Below, piece by piece: positions 7,317 through 16,800 of a stretch of 35,254 bases of DNA. Below the pieces are notes generated by a model. The model did no database searches. It had not been told where the DNA came from and worked only from the letters and a program-made list of their open reading frames with translations. This DNA comes from Aquidulcibacter sp. (lineage in GTDB: Bacteria > Pseudomonadota > Alphaproteobacteria > Caulobacterales > Aquidulcibacteraceae), in NCBI RefSeq assembly GCF_020253525.1, contig NZ_JADCBK010000056.1:1-35254 (forward strand), read 5' to 3'. Position numbers and translations under genes: made by a program. Numbering within the stretch: the stretch's first letter is position 1; each line of letters starts with the position of its first letter.

Positions 7317-8371
7317 GAGTTGTTTGCCTTCAGTCTTGCTTGCACAGCTCTGCCGTCTTCATACCAATCCCGGCTTCGGTTCACGATCGCCACGACCGCC
7401 AACATCACCGGGACTTCAATTAAGACCCCCACAACTGTGGCGAGCGCCGCACCACTTGTGACCCCAAAGAGCGAGATGGCCGCCGCAACAGCAAGTTCAA
7501 AGAAGTTACTGGCTCCGATCAAAGCAGAAGGCCCCGCCACGCAGTGAGCCTCGCCACTGGCGCGATTAAGCAGATAAGCCAGTCCTGATGTGAAGAAGAC
7601 TTGAATCAGGATTGGCACCGCCAGAAGCGCGATCACCAAGGGCTGGGCCAATATCTGTTCGCCTTGGAAGCCAAACAGCAGAACCAATGTCGCTAATAGG
7701 GCCGTCATCGACACAGGGCCCAGAAATTTCAGGGCACTCTCGAGACGGGAAGGACCACCGGATTGAAGCATAGCCCAACGGATGGCTTGGGCGATCACGA
7801 CTGGTACGACAATGTAAAGGCCAACGGAAAGAACGAGTGTTTCCCAAGGCACTGTAATGGCTGATAGACCCAATAGAAGGGCGACGATGGGTGCAAAAGC
7901 GACAATCATAATGGCGTCATTCAGCGCCACTTGGCTCAATGTAAAATGGGGTTCGCCCTTGGTGAGATTGCTCCACACAAACACCATCGCGGTGCAGGGG
8001 GCGGCAGCCAATAGGATAAGGCCTGCGATATAGCTTTCGATCTGGTCCGCAGGCAGCAGCGGGCGAAACAGCCACCCGATAAACATGGCGCCCAAGGCGG
8101 CCATCGAAAATGGCTTAACCGCCCAATTGATGAAAAGCGTGATGCCGATCCCGCGCCAATGGGCGGCAACACCCCCTAATGCCCGAAAGTCGATCCGCAA
8201 CAACATCGGAATAATCATCGCCCAAACGAGGACGGCTACCGGTAGATTGACCTTAGCAATTTCAAGTGCTGCGATCGCTTGAAAGCCTGCTGGGAAGGCC
8301 TGCCCTAAGCCGATGCCGACAAGGATCGCAAGGCCAACCCAGAGCGTCAGATAACGTTCAAACAGGTTCAT
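7313..8371 (-). CDS. acr3: Arsenite efflux transporter Acr3
   Basis: A 352-residue integral membrane protein of the Acr3 (BASS superfamily) type with about ten hydrophobic segments. Diagnostic stretches are FINWAVKPFSMAALGAMF and then GLILLAAAPCTAMVFVWSNL, which contains the conserved Cys needed for arsenite transport. Later come ALNDAIMI and GASNFFELAVAAAISLFG. I place the start at 8371 (MNLFERYLTLWVGL), which matches the family N-terminus. A longer frame from 8455 would add 28 residues inside arsR. The start overlaps the 3' end of arsR by 14 bases. Confidence 0.93.
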   Translation of the reverse strand: MNLFERYLTLWVGLAILVGIGLGQAFPAGFQAIAALEIAKVNLPVAVLVWAMIIPMLLRIDFRALGGVAAHWRGIGITLFINWAVKPFSMAALGAMFIGWLFRPLLPADQIESYIAGLILLAAAPCTAMVFVWSNLTKGEPHFTLSQVALNDAIMIVAFAPIVALLLGLSAITVPWETLVLSVGLYIVVPVVIAQAIRWAMLQSGGPSRLESALKFLGPVSMTALLATLVLLFGFQGEQILAQPLVIALLAVPILIQVFFTSGLAYLLNRASGEAHCVAGPSALIGASNFFELAVAAAISLFGVTSGAALATVVGVLIEVPVMLAVVAIVNRSRDWYEDGRAVQARLKANNS

Positions 8372-8732
8372 ACGTGGCCACTTGATTGGGTTCGGGTGGG
8401 CAGCAAGCGATATCAGCGGCATCAAAGGCTGGCTGACATAAATCTGGCCGCCCACCGCAACAATCAGCCATTAGAAAGGCAAAGAGACTACGTGTCCCCT
8501 CAATGTTCAAAGCATAATAAACGGTGCGACTCTCCCGCTTTGGGCCAATCAATGCGGCGCGGCTCAATATCCCCAGATGGGTCGACATTGTCGTTACAGG
8601 CACCCCCAATTGACGAGCAATTCCACCGGCGGGCACGCCAGCTGCACCAGCTTCTACCAACAGCTTAAACACCCTCAGCCGTGTGGGGTGTGCCAAAGCG
8701 GATAAAGCCTCTATCGCATCCTGATCTCTCAT
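8358..8732 (-). CDS. arsR: Arsenic-responsive repressor ArsR
   Basis: A 124-residue ArsR/SmtB winged-helix protein heading the arsenic operon. The DNA-binding region is GGIARQLGVPVTTMSTHLGI (residues 37-55), and the wing is GPKRESRTVYYAL. The C-terminal region has cysteines at 91, 92, 99, 110 and 111. This differs from the CxCxxC site in the recognition helix of the E. coli-type protein. It resembles ArsR proteins that bind arsenite near the C-terminus, so I infer an As(III) sensor of that alternative type. It should repress its own operon until arsenite is present. Confidence 0.9.
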   Translation of the reverse strand: MRDQDAIEALSALAHPTRLRVFKLLVEAGAAGVPAGGIARQLGVPVTTMSTHLGILSRAALIGPKRESRTVYYALNIEGTRSLFAFLMADCCGGRPDLCQPAFDAADIACCPPEPNQVATYEPV

Positions 8733-8751
8733 ATTCCGAGAATTCCAGAAT
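8733..8751. promoter_or_regulatory. Possible ArsR operator
   Basis: Directly before the arsR start codon the sequence has imperfect dyad symmetry around GAATTC (ATTCCGAGAATTCCAGAAT). Its position suggests autorepression by ArsR. The symmetry is only moderate. Confidence 0.3.
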
Positions 8752-8870
8752 TATTGAGACCAGTCAAGGAGCGAGCCAGGTAGGAACTGTCTAACCGCGG
8801 CCAATTAAGGTGGCGAACAAGAAAAATTTGAACGCGAGATATAGCCCGTACCTTTATCTTAGCCTTTCGA

Positions 8871-9926
8871 CTAACGCCTAGCAGGAGCTTTAAAGGCAAA
8901 GGCCCAAAGACCATAGAAACCAAGAAGGGCAAGTCCGAGACCGGTCAGGCTCGTGACCCAGTCGATTGTTCGTGTTGTGATAGGGCTATCGCCTAACTTG
9001 GCAGCATGGATGGGCCAAATGGCATTCCAGAATCTGTCCCCACCTCCCAAGGCGAGCGCATCCACTTGGCCGACGGCCTGTGAGGTCTCAGGATCTATCC
9101 AAACTATCGTTCGCCCATTTGTGTGCCACTCACCAACTTGGCGAAGCCGGATGGCAGCAGGCTTGCCAGGCGCGGACGGCCAAATCGCGATACGAATAGT
9201 GGCCGTTGGAAATTGCCTTTGAGCTTCAGACATCGCCCGCGACCAATCGATAATACCAACGCCTGTTTTCGGCGGTTTAGGGATAGTTGCACCTGGAGCA
9301 AATGCTTGCAAAGCTGGTCTGGCAAAATCGTCAAACACCAACATAGCGCCCGTTACAGTCGCCAGCATAAGCGGTGCCGCAATGATTAGCCCAAGATCAC
9401 GATGCGCGATGATCAATTCGCGGCGCTTGCCACTGCTTGGCCAAACTCTTCCGCTGAAAAGCCGCAACGCCGGCAAGGCAATAACAAGACCCGTCAAAGT
9501 GAGACCTAAGGCCGCAAGCCCTGATGCACCAGCCACGATCTTCCCGGTCTCACCCGCCAGAAGATAATGGTGTAGATCAAACAACAAAATCTCGAAGCGT
9601 TCAGCCCCTGACCAACTGAGGCGTATCCCGCCATCGCGGGAAAGATAAGCACCAGCCTCGTTCGGCAAATTGACGGTATGAAGTCCCAGTTGATTAGTCG
9701 CGAATGTGATTGAGCTCGGAGGACCGGCAAATAGCCTATCTTGGGCTTGTTGGGCCACCAAGGCGAAGGTATCGAGGTCGAGGCTCCCAGTTTGACGTGC
9801 TTCTGGAATGGTTGCACGCAAGTAGTCGTCCTTCCACACCAATAATGAGCCGGATAAACCCAGGCCAATCAACACAAGCGAAAGCGTCGCGCCCGCCCAA
9901 GCATGAACCAGCCGGATCAGGCGCAT
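8871..9926 (-). CDS. PepSY-associated transmembrane protein
   Basis: A 351-residue inner-membrane protein of the PepSY_TM family. Transmembrane segments are at about 5-28 (LVHAWAGATLSLVLIGLGLSG), 135-155 (AALGLTLTGLVIALP), 178-198 (LIIAAPLMLATVTGAMLVF) and 320-345 (VTSLTGLGLALLGFYGLWAF). Two periplasmic PepSY-like regions lie between them. Such proteins accompany siderophore receptors and are thought to reduce or process ferric chelates in the periplasm. The start overlaps the receptor's stop codon (TAATG), so the pair is translationally coupled. It ends in APARR. Confidence 0.85.
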   Translation of the reverse strand: MRLIRLVHAWAGATLSLVLIGLGLSGSLLVWKDDYLRATIPEARQTGSLDLDTFALVAQQAQDRLFAGPPSSITFATNQLGLHTVNLPNEAGAYLSRDGGIRLSWSGAERFEILLFDLHHYLLAGETGKIVAGASGLAALGLTLTGLVIALPALRLFSGRVWPSSGKRRELIIAHRDLGLIIAAPLMLATVTGAMLVFDDFARPALQAFAPGATIPKPPKTGVGIIDWSRAMSEAQRQFPTATIRIAIWPSAPGKPAAIRLRQVGEWHTNGRTIVWIDPETSQAVGQVDALALGGGDRFWNAIWPIHAAKLGDSPITTRTIDWVTSLTGLGLALLGFYGLWAFAFKAPARR

Positions 9927-12103
9927 TAAAACTGCCGCTCAAATGCCAGACTGATCACCCGGCCTCGCCCGGCAAAGAAACGCGCATTGTCGGTCGGCCT
10001 TTCGGTATCCGAAATATAGGAAATATATTGCTCGTCGAGAAGATTGGACGCCGATAGAGCCAACGACCACTTACCAAAAGCTCGGCGCACAAAGGCATCG
10101 GTCAGGGCGTAGCCATCAAAATCGTTACGCGGATCAAGGCCTAGGCCGGTAAATGATCGGCTCGAATAGATTTGATGTTGGACGCGTACAGACCAAGGTC
10201 CACCTGCCCAGTCCGCAGCCAGCATAACACGGTCAGGAGCGATATTAGGACCCGTCATATCGGTATCGACGGCGCCGTCGCTATTAGTGTCGGTTTTCCC
10301 CAGAAGCGCAGAGGCTGCAAGCTGCAGGCTCAAACCTTCAACGGGGGTGCGGGCTCGAAGATTCAGGTCAAAGCCACTAATCTCAGTCCGCTGGCGCTGG
10401 ACTTCATAAATGTCGCCCGCACGCAGCACCAAGAGTGCACCCTTGTCGGAATTGGACCAAAAATGGGCAAAGCTCGCTCGGATTGGGCCTGCATCCATCT
10501 CCAGCCCGATTTCAATATTATTCGAGATTACGGGCGAGATGTCGAGGAAAGTGTCGATATCTTGGCCCGGCCGGTTTACCGCGCGCGTGATGCGACCAAT
10601 GTCCGCCATTGTGAAACCTTCGGTATAAGAGACGTACGCCTTGAAGCCATCGACAATTTCAAATGTGGCCCCCGCATTGACGAGCGACTCTTCAAACGCT
10701 GGCTTGCCCCCGTCAACAAGCTGGGGACCATAGAAATACAAGGTGTTATAGGTTGGGATATCGACTGTCGCATTTTCGTGCCGGACTCCAAGCGAAAGGT
10801 TCATACGCCCATCGAGAAGAGATTGGTTCACCTGCACAAAATGTGATAGCGACTTATAAGTTGTAGGCGGCACCCAAGCGCGTCCGGTCACGATCAGTTC
10901 TTGCATGCTCTCGTCACGAAGGCCATCCAAGCCAGCGGTTAAACGCAATCCCGGAAAAAGGGGCAAAAGTCCGGACCAATCCAGCTTAAAGCCTTGCTTA
11001 TCTGATAAGTTTGAAGACTGATCAAAAAGGCTCCGGCTTGGATCGATGCGCGGATCTTGAAAGTCAGCAAAGATACCCCCGCCGAAGACGCTCTCAAAGT
11101 CGGTAAAGAAAGTCTGGGCCGTAAACGTTCCCCCAAAGACATTGGTGTCGCGATAGTCTAACGATCCAGTCCAAGCATAGTTTACAGGCGCTAACCCCTG
11201 CTGTGCCCCGCGAACAGATGAAGTTGGTAGGCCAGTTGTCCGATCGCCCAGCACGACGACATAAGAATTATCACCAGCAAGCTCGAAGTAGTTCACCATG
11301 GCTTTGATCTGGCGCGTGTCGCTCAGTGCAAAGCCTGCCCTTGCGAACAAAGACCAAGAACTGGAGTCCTGAAGTTCGCCTTGGGTGCCATCGACCCCAA
11401 TACGTCGGCCATCACCATCAAAGAAGGCGCCTCGTTTCTCATAAGTGCCACCCACCATCAAATCGAACACGCCAAAGTCGCGGCCAAGTCGCGCAGCAAG
11501 CTTACTGCCAGTGCCCTCCCCCTTGAAATCACCTGCAAAACTGGCCTGCGCGAGCGCAGCACCAGTCCAACCTTCGTCTGTGCGTGCATGGCTGGCAGTG
11601 ACATAATTGATCACGCCCCCTGCTGCTCCAACGCCCTGAATTGCGTTTGATCCGAAAATGACTTCGACACGGTCAATAAAAAAAGGATCAATTGTAAATC
11701 CATCACGGCTGCCATCACGTAGCGGTGTCGATTGGGGTACACCATCAATCAAGAATAGGGGCGAACGACCACGCAACGTCTCACCAGCCCCGCTCATTTT
11801 CTGACGCGTTGGCGAAAAAGACGGAACGAGGGCCGACACAGCGTCAATCGCGCTCCCACCAATTTGAGCTTGGATGCGGGTCTCCTCTGGGGCGATGATT
11901 TGTACTGCAGAAGGCAAGGCGCTCCGCGGCACTCCCACTCTAGCGGCTGTTACGATGATAGTCTCAACTGCATCAGCTGAAGTGGGCACTTGGCTGTTGG
12001 ACTGTGCAATGGCAGGCCCCGCCAACATTACCCCAGCGAACACCACCAAAAACTTCAAATTGTCGACCTCGCGACACCCACCCATAAGATTTTTGCGCCG
12101 CAT
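9926..12103 (-). CDS. TonB-dependent outer-membrane receptor
   Basis: About 725 residues. A signal peptide (NLKFLVVFAGVMLAGPAIAQ) is followed by a TonB box (ETIIVTA). The plug domain contains ETLRGRSPLFLIDGVPQSTP and VEVIFGSNAIQGVGAAGGVINYVT (split), and a 22-strand-type barrel ends in a C-terminal Phe. I place the start at 12103, which has GGAGGGG just upstream; the ATG at 12142 lies between the two Fur-like sites and has no such signal. The partner PepSY protein and Fur-like sites point to ferric-siderophore uptake, but the ligand cannot be read from the sequence. Confidence 0.92.
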   Translation of the reverse strand: MRRKNLMGGCREVDNLKFLVVFAGVMLAGPAIAQSNSQVPTSADAVETIIVTAARVGVPRSALPSAVQIIAPEETRIQAQIGGSAIDAVSALVPSFSPTRQKMSGAGETLRGRSPLFLIDGVPQSTPLRDGSRDGFTIDPFFIDRVEVIFGSNAIQGVGAAGGVINYVTASHARTDEGWTGAALAQASFAGDFKGEGTGSKLAARLGRDFGVFDLMVGGTYEKRGAFFDGDGRRIGVDGTQGELQDSSSWSLFARAGFALSDTRQIKAMVNYFELAGDNSYVVVLGDRTTGLPTSSVRGAQQGLAPVNYAWTGSLDYRDTNVFGGTFTAQTFFTDFESVFGGGIFADFQDPRIDPSRSLFDQSSNLSDKQGFKLDWSGLLPLFPGLRLTAGLDGLRDESMQELIVTGRAWVPPTTYKSLSHFVQVNQSLLDGRMNLSLGVRHENATVDIPTYNTLYFYGPQLVDGGKPAFEESLVNAGATFEIVDGFKAYVSYTEGFTMADIGRITRAVNRPGQDIDTFLDISPVISNNIEIGLEMDAGPIRASFAHFWSNSDKGALLVLRAGDIYEVQRQRTEISGFDLNLRARTPVEGLSLQLAASALLGKTDTNSDGAVDTDMTGPNIAPDRVMLAADWAGGPWSVRVQHQIYSSRSFTGLGLDPRNDFDGYALTDAFVRRAFGKWSLALSASNLLDEQYISYISDTERPTDNARFFAGRGRVISLAFERQF

Positions 12104-12116
12104 CGGCCCCTCCAGT

Positions 12117-12161
12117 TGCAAATCATTCGCAACTAAGGACATAAATGCAAATGACTCGCAA
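12117..12161 (-). promoter_or_regulatory. Two tandem Fur-like sites before the TonB receptor
   Basis: On the minus strand TGCGAAT-G-ATTTGCA (12117-12131) and TGCGAGT-C-ATTTGCA (12147-12161) both fit the Fur 7-1-7 pattern TGnnAAT-n-ATTnnCA, the second with one mismatch. Their centres are 30 bases apart, about three helical turns. They are part of an 18-base direct repeat beginning AGTTGCGA. Iron repression of the receptor/PepSY operon is inferred. Confidence 0.6.
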
Positions 12162-12478
12162 CTGCAAAATACATCAGCAGAGCTGAATGAGGGCTGCTTC
12201 CGCTGGGTGTCGGCTTTCTAACAAGGACCTCGCCGCCGAGACGCAGTGCACTTCACGACAAACGAATGAGCAGGTCGCGAGTTCAACAGCGTCTTTGACA
12301 CTGGCCCACTTTGGCTTCGGTTAGGGCACTGCTGGGTCTAGCCGATAATTCTCCATATCGAGGGACATCAATTACCTGCGCGCATCAGTAGGGCGAAGAT
12401 AATCTTTTGAAGAAGCAATTCTAGTTGGCGACCAGCGCCTCAGTGCCCGAAATGGGCACTGAGGTTGGCCACTTAGAC
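12162..12478. other. Intergenic region with no recognisable gene
   Basis: Between the receptor promoter and the 3' end of the fasciclin gene I find no supported coding sequence on either strand. It should contain the receptor's minus-strand promoter near 12165-12190, and it ends with a strong hairpin at 12438-12464. Confidence 0.45.
12438..12464 (-). terminator. Hairpin after the fasciclin gene
   Basis: CCTCAGTGCCC-GAAAT-GGGCACTGAGG is a perfect 11-base stem with a 5-base loop, 15 bases past the stop of the minus-strand fasciclin gene. There is no T-run, so it is either a weak or factor-assisted terminator or an mRNA-stabilising 3' structure. Confidence 0.5.
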
Positions 12479-13063
12479 TTAGCGGATATAAGGCAAATCT
12501 GCTGGCATGAGCACGGTATCAATGGCATGGATCAGGCCGTTGCTCGCAGGAATATCAGCCTGAACCACCGTCGCATTATTGACGCGAACACCATTGCGAC
12601 CATCGATCGCGATCGAATGACCTTCCAAAGTTGGGCTCGTCATGGTTAGGCCCATTAGGCCGGAGGACGGTACCCGCCCACTGACGATGTGGTAGGAGAC
12701 AATACGACGCAAGGCCGCGCGATTTTCAACCTTCAGCAATTTTTCCAGCGTTCCCGCTGGCAGATTGGCAAAGGCTTGGTCTGTCGGGGCAAAAACAGTG
12801 ATCGGACCCGACATCGTCAAGCGATCATAGAGACCTGCAGCATTGGCCGCGGCCAACAACGTATTGAACTGGCCATAGCCAGCAGCAACAGTTGCAACAT
12901 CACCTGGACCAACCGCAGGCACAGTCATCACCACCGGATCCGCGGTCACGACGGTTACGGCCTGTGGCTTCGGCGCTTCAATCGTCGTGGTGGAACAAGC
13001 GCCCAAAGTCAGCGCGAGGATCGGCAAGATGGCAAAGGTTTTTTGAAACTTAAAAATCGTCAT
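12479..13063 (-). CDS. Fasciclin-domain lipoprotein
   Basis: A 194-residue lipoprotein. The signal peptide ends in the lipobox LGAC with the lipidated Cys at residue 23. A linker rich in Val, Ala and Pro follows, then one fasciclin (FAS1) domain from about residue 60. It contains FNTLLAAANAAGLYDRL and GPITVFAPTDQAFANLP (the H1-like motif), then IVSYHIVSGRV (the YHxV block) and ASNGLIHAIDTVLMP at the end. FAS1 domains mediate adhesion or envelope interactions. It is monocistronic. An exact GGAAC-N16-CGTT promoter precedes it, so it is a predicted EcfG target induced by general stress. Confidence 0.92.
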   Translation of the reverse strand: MTIFKFQKTFAILPILALTLGACSTTTIEAPKPQAVTVVTADPVVMTVPAVGPGDVATVAAGYGQFNTLLAAANAAGLYDRLTMSGPITVFAPTDQAFANLPAGTLEKLLKVENRAALRRIVSYHIVSGRVPSSGLMGLTMTSPTLEGHSIAIDGRNGVRVNNATVVQADIPASNGLIHAIDTVLMPADLPYIR

Positions 13064-13107
13064 GGGAATATCCTTTAATGGCGGGCAGTCAAAGCTGTCC
13101 GCAAGGC

Positions 13108-13132
13108 AACGTCTGAACTGGCAGCAAGTTCC
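13108..13132 (-). promoter_or_regulatory. EcfG-type promoter of the fasciclin gene
   Basis: On the minus strand GGAAC and CGTT are separated by exactly 16 bases, the consensus of EcfG (general stress sigma factor) promoters. The -10 element ends 45 bases before the ATG at 13063. Exact match. Confidence 0.75.
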
Positions 13133-13144
13133 CCCGATTGTCGG

Positions 13145-14422
13145 TTAGCGAAGCTTTTGCAGCAATTCAGGAATATCGATCAGAGCAAAAGCCACTGAAG
13201 AATCAGCCACGCCGTAGGGTAAGAGTATCTTGCTACTATTACGCAGTGCGCCGCAGGCATAGACCACATTGGGAACATAGCCATTGCGGCCTCGATCGCT
13301 GGGGGCCAAGATGGGCTCTGCCGTACGACCCAATACGATGCGCGGATCTTTCTTGTCGAGCAACAGGGCCCCCATTGCATATTTTCGCATCGCGCCCACG
13401 CCATGGGTAAGCACCAAAAACCCCTCGTCCAACTCAATCGGAGAGCCGCAATTGCCAGTCTGGACAAGGTCCCAGAGAAATTTTGGGCTCGCAATCATCT
13501 CGCCCTTATCCCAATGCAAGAGCGTGTCAGACTGCATGAAGAAATGACTCTCGCCATCATAACGGCCCAGCATGGCATAGGCCCCATCAAGCCGACGGGG
13601 AAATAGCGCCATGCCTTTGCCGTCTACGGCCGTCCCCGTCATCGGCTGAAGCTTGAAATCCGTGAAGTTCGAAGTCGTCATCAGCTCTGACCGCACTTCG
13701 AAGCCTGAATAAGCGGTATAGGTACCGTGGTATGTAGAAGGCTGCCCGTCCTCCTCAAACCGAACCATGCGCAGGTCTTCAAGCCCGTTGCGCTGAGCAT
13801 TTGTAACCGGAAAGATGACCGCAGCCGAAATGGGCACTGTGGGCGGTCGCTGAACCGTCACAACACCGTCGCCATCAGGTCCACTAGAATTGGCCGCAAG
13901 CGTTGGGCTGGTTTGAGGCCAAATCTGTAAGGTATCGTCATGGGTCAGAATACCCTCGCGAAATGAGATTGAGGAAATATGCCCTTCCCCCACGTTGCGG
14001 AGTGAAAGAATAAAGCGCAGATCGCCCGGCCGCATGCCAGACTGGTCGGGATGCGCCACGATGGACGGGTTCGTTACCGCTGCTGCGCAATAAGCATATT
14101 CCAGACAGAAAAAAGCGCCGATCAATTCTAAATGAGCGGGACTTAAGGTGTCGCAATCGCCTGCCACTGCCTCACAAATCTTGAGACTGCGCTCGAGGAA
14201 TAGCCCGCGAGTCTCCCAGTGTCGTCCTTTAAAATCTGCGTTCACATAGTCCAAAGCCTGCAGGCAAATGGCTTGGTCGAGGGTCGCCACTGTATGAAAG
14301 ATCCGCCGCGCGCGAGCCAATTGGGTTGGGTGTAGATCGCGTGGCTCTGGTGCGATGTGAAATGGACGGATCACAACCAAAGACGGATCAGGTAAAAGAA
14401 CGCCCTCTAGAAATTGGATCAC
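13145..14422 (-). CDS. GH130-family glycoside phosphorylase/hydrolase
   Basis: A 425-residue protein resembling glycoside hydrolase family 130, the five-bladed beta-propeller phosphorylases and hydrolases acting on beta-linked mannosides. The blocks NPSIVAHPDQ, RFILSLRNVGEGHISSISFR and NGLEDLRMVRFEEDG (the acidic 'ED-R' catalytic motif), then YHGTYTAYSG and GYVPNVVYACG, are what I rely on. Whether it phosphorolyses or hydrolyses is not visible. The GTG start overlaps the GT4 stop (GTGA), so it is coupled to that gene and shares its EcfG-type promoter at 16801. There is no signal peptide, so it is cytoplasmic. Confidence 0.82.
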   Translation of the reverse strand: MIQFLEGVLLPDPSLVVIRPFHIAPEPRDLHPTQLARARRIFHTVATLDQAICLQALDYVNADFKGRHWETRGLFLERSLKICEAVAGDCDTLSPAHLELIGAFFCLEYAYCAAAVTNPSIVAHPDQSGMRPGDLRFILSLRNVGEGHISSISFREGILTHDDTLQIWPQTSPTLAANSSGPDGDGVVTVQRPPTVPISAAVIFPVTNAQRNGLEDLRMVRFEEDGQPSTYHGTYTAYSGFEVRSELMTTSNFTDFKLQPMTGTAVDGKGMALFPRRLDGAYAMLGRYDGESHFFMQSDTLLHWDKGEMIASPKFLWDLVQTGNCGSPIELDEGFLVLTHGVGAMRKYAMGALLLDKKDPRIVLGRTAEPILAPSDRGRNGYVPNVVYACGALRNSSKILLPYGVADSSVAFALIDIPELLQKLR

Positions 14423-16755
14423 ATGGAAAGCCCAATTGGACTGGTGGGCGGGCTAAGTCCGACACCTGTTACAAGCGCCATCGCGCAATTGGCCATCTGG
14501 AGCGCCAATATCGACTCAGCACCTTGATTTCGGTTCACGCCTGTCTCCGTCAAACCATCAAAGCAACCGCCTCGCTGGTCACTCAAGGGCAGACCATTAT
14601 CATTTTCGCCAAAGAACCACGCGTGGGCCGTCTGGGCCATGATCAGCCATTTACTTTGTTTGGTTGCGGCATAAGCAGCGAGGGCCGCGTCAATGGTGGC
14701 ACAGGCCTCAATCGGTTGTTGGTCGAGCAGCCGTGGCGGCGCGAAAGCGACCCCTGGGGTCGAACTTCCCACGGCGCGGAAAAAGCCGTTGGGCGCTTTC
14801 TGAATGGTGTCGAGCCAAGCCAAGGATTTAAGGCCGATGGCCAGCATATCGGGCCGCCCCAGATTGACACCTGCTTCAATCAAAGCCTGCGGTAGGCGGG
14901 CATTGTCATAGGACAAATTGGGCTCCAGCCACTGCCAAGTAGATGCGCTGTGGGTCTCAAATCGCGTCATCAGACCCTCGGCAAACCCGACCAGCATGTC
15001 ATAGACAGCCAGATTATGTGGCTCGACTTGAAGTAACCGGACTGCCCCAAGGATCGTAAAGCACTGGGCTCTCAGAGACCCTAATGTGGCCACCGATGGC
15101 GCGACTTCTTTTGCCAAAGCAATAGCCCACAAGCGAACTTGCTCCTGCTCTGCATTGCAGGCCGTCTCGCCCAGCGCCCAGAAGGTACGACCATTGCTGT
15201 CCGCTGAACCCTTGGCCTCGAGCCAAGTCCGATCATAGCCCATAAAATTGCGGAATGCGTGTGTGCTGGGGTTCCACGCGTGCTGAACAAAGGCCGCATA
15301 GGTGCGCTCTAGATGGTCTAAAGTAGGGTCCTTATGGCCCAATTGTCGAAATCGCTGGATGAGGATGAGCGCGCGTACCGCGTCATCAATACAATAGCCA
15401 TGCGCCCGATTGTCTATGCCATAAGACGCATGCTGCATGATCCCGCAAGCATCTGTCACACGTTGCACGGCCAAGAGTGACGGGAGACTTTGCTCATCCA
15501 GACGCGGAGCCGCCACATGGGCTTCTTGACGACGCGCCATTGCGGTTTGAAAGGCTGCAGCATAGGCCTCAGCAGACCGCTCCCATATTGTGGTGCGCCC
15601 TTTGGTATAAGCCGATTGCCCCGCCGCCAAAAGCTGGTCGGGGTCGCGGAGTAGACGCGTGATGACGCGCGCAAACCCAGCTGAATCGCCAAAATCGACC
15701 AAGGCACCACAGGTCTCATCCACCCATTCGGTTGCGTGCCAAAAAGGCGTAGATATCACCGGTTTGCCCAGCGCAATCGCATAAGCCAACGTCCCGGATG
15801 TGACTTGGGCTTGGTTTAGATAAGGCGTCACATAAATGTCTGCCGCGCTCAGATAGGTCAGCAACAGTGCTTCATCCACAAAGGCATCCACAAAGCGGAT
15901 GTGCTCGGCAACGCCCAAATCTTCCGCTAGCCCAATCAAACCATCGCGGTAAGCCTCCCCGTCCACCCGTTTGAGGTTGGGATGGGTCGCGCCCAAGACG
16001 ACATATAGGGCGTCTGGGTGCGCAGCCACAATTTCAGGCATCGCCGCAATCAATGTCTCGAGTCCTTTGCCGGGCGACAACAAGCCAAAGGTCAATAAAA
16101 CTTTATAGGGGCTGAGGCCCAAGCTTGCTTTAAAGGAATCCGGGCGCGCGAACGGCCGGTCTGGCGTGCCATGCGGACAAATGGTGATCTTCGCCGGGTC
16201 AGCCCCATAAATCTCACCCAACAGGTCGGCACCCTTCTTGGCCATGACAATGACTTGGTCGGCGCGCCGCAAAAGGGCTGCGACCACATGGCGCTGCCCT
16301 TGGGTTGGTGTTTCGATCACAGTATGCATGGTGATGACCACTGGGGCGGTCAGGCGGTCGATCAGATCAAGAATATAGGCGCCGTCAATTCCGCCAAAAA
16401 TCCCAAACTCATGCTGGATCGATATGACGTCGATTCCGAGATGATTGAGGCGGTCAGCAGCCTTACGATAGTCGGATTGTACATGCTGACGGATAAGACA
16501 CAGCGAAGGTTCCTTTGTTAGAGCGTCGTCATCATCCAAAATACGTACAAGCTCACAGGCCCAGCCGTCCAAAAGGTTCAAAGAGCGCTGAACATCAGCT
16601 GTGAAGGTGGCGATCCCACATCGTCTTGGGGGGAAGGTTCCGACAATCGCGACCCGTCTATCTGTTATCGCCGCCGTCTGGGGCAGGAAGCGCAATAGCC
16701 CTTCAAGGCTAGGAAGAAGTGTCGTACGCGGGGCATCAGGGGGAGCGGGCTGCAT
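14419..16755 (-). CDS. GT4 glycosyltransferase fused to an alpha-helical barrel-like domain
   Basis: A 778-residue two-domain protein. Residues about 30-400 are a GT-B retaining glycosyltransferase of family 4: VAIVGTFPPRRCGIATFTAD at the start, LLTFGLLSPGKGLETLIAAM, then TSGTLAYAIALGKPVISTPF near the nucleotide-sugar site. The rest (about 420-770) is helical and resembles six-hairpin glycosidase-like domains (IDDAVRALILIQRF, GRTFWALGETA). I start it at 16755 (MQPAPPDAPR) rather than 16917, because the EcfG-type promoter at 16801-16825 and AAGGA fit only the shorter form. It is coupled to GH130, suggesting synthesis and turnover of a stress-induced, possibly mannose-containing, glycan. Confidence 0.85.
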   Translation of the reverse strand: MQPAPPDAPRTTLLPSLEGLLRFLPQTAAITDRRVAIVGTFPPRRCGIATFTADVQRSLNLLDGWACELVRILDDDDALTKEPSLCLIRQHVQSDYRKAADRLNHLGIDVISIQHEFGIFGGIDGAYILDLIDRLTAPVVITMHTVIETPTQGQRHVVAALLRRADQVIVMAKKGADLLGEIYGADPAKITICPHGTPDRPFARPDSFKASLGLSPYKVLLTFGLLSPGKGLETLIAAMPEIVAAHPDALYVVLGATHPNLKRVDGEAYRDGLIGLAEDLGVAEHIRFVDAFVDEALLLTYLSAADIYVTPYLNQAQVTSGTLAYAIALGKPVISTPFWHATEWVDETCGALVDFGDSAGFARVITRLLRDPDQLLAAGQSAYTKGRTTIWERSAEAYAAAFQTAMARRQEAHVAAPRLDEQSLPSLLAVQRVTDACGIMQHASYGIDNRAHGYCIDDAVRALILIQRFRQLGHKDPTLDHLERTYAAFVQHAWNPSTHAFRNFMGYDRTWLEAKGSADSNGRTFWALGETACNAEQEQVRLWAIALAKEVAPSVATLGSLRAQCFTILGAVRLLQVEPHNLAVYDMLVGFAEGLMTRFETHSASTWQWLEPNLSYDNARLPQALIEAGVNLGRPDMLAIGLKSLAWLDTIQKAPNGFFRAVGSSTPGVAFAPPRLLDQQPIEACATIDAALAAYAATKQSKWLIMAQTAHAWFFGENDNGLPLSDQRGGCFDGLTETGVNRNQGAESILALQMANCAMALVTGVGLSPPTSPIGLSM

Positions 16756-16800
16756 GGACTTGATCCTTATAGCGCCAGCAAAGGCCAGCATGAGTCCATC

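Noticed and set aside
10172-10846. 224-codon plus-strand ORF
   Set aside because: Antisense to the TonB receptor barrel with no family resemblance.
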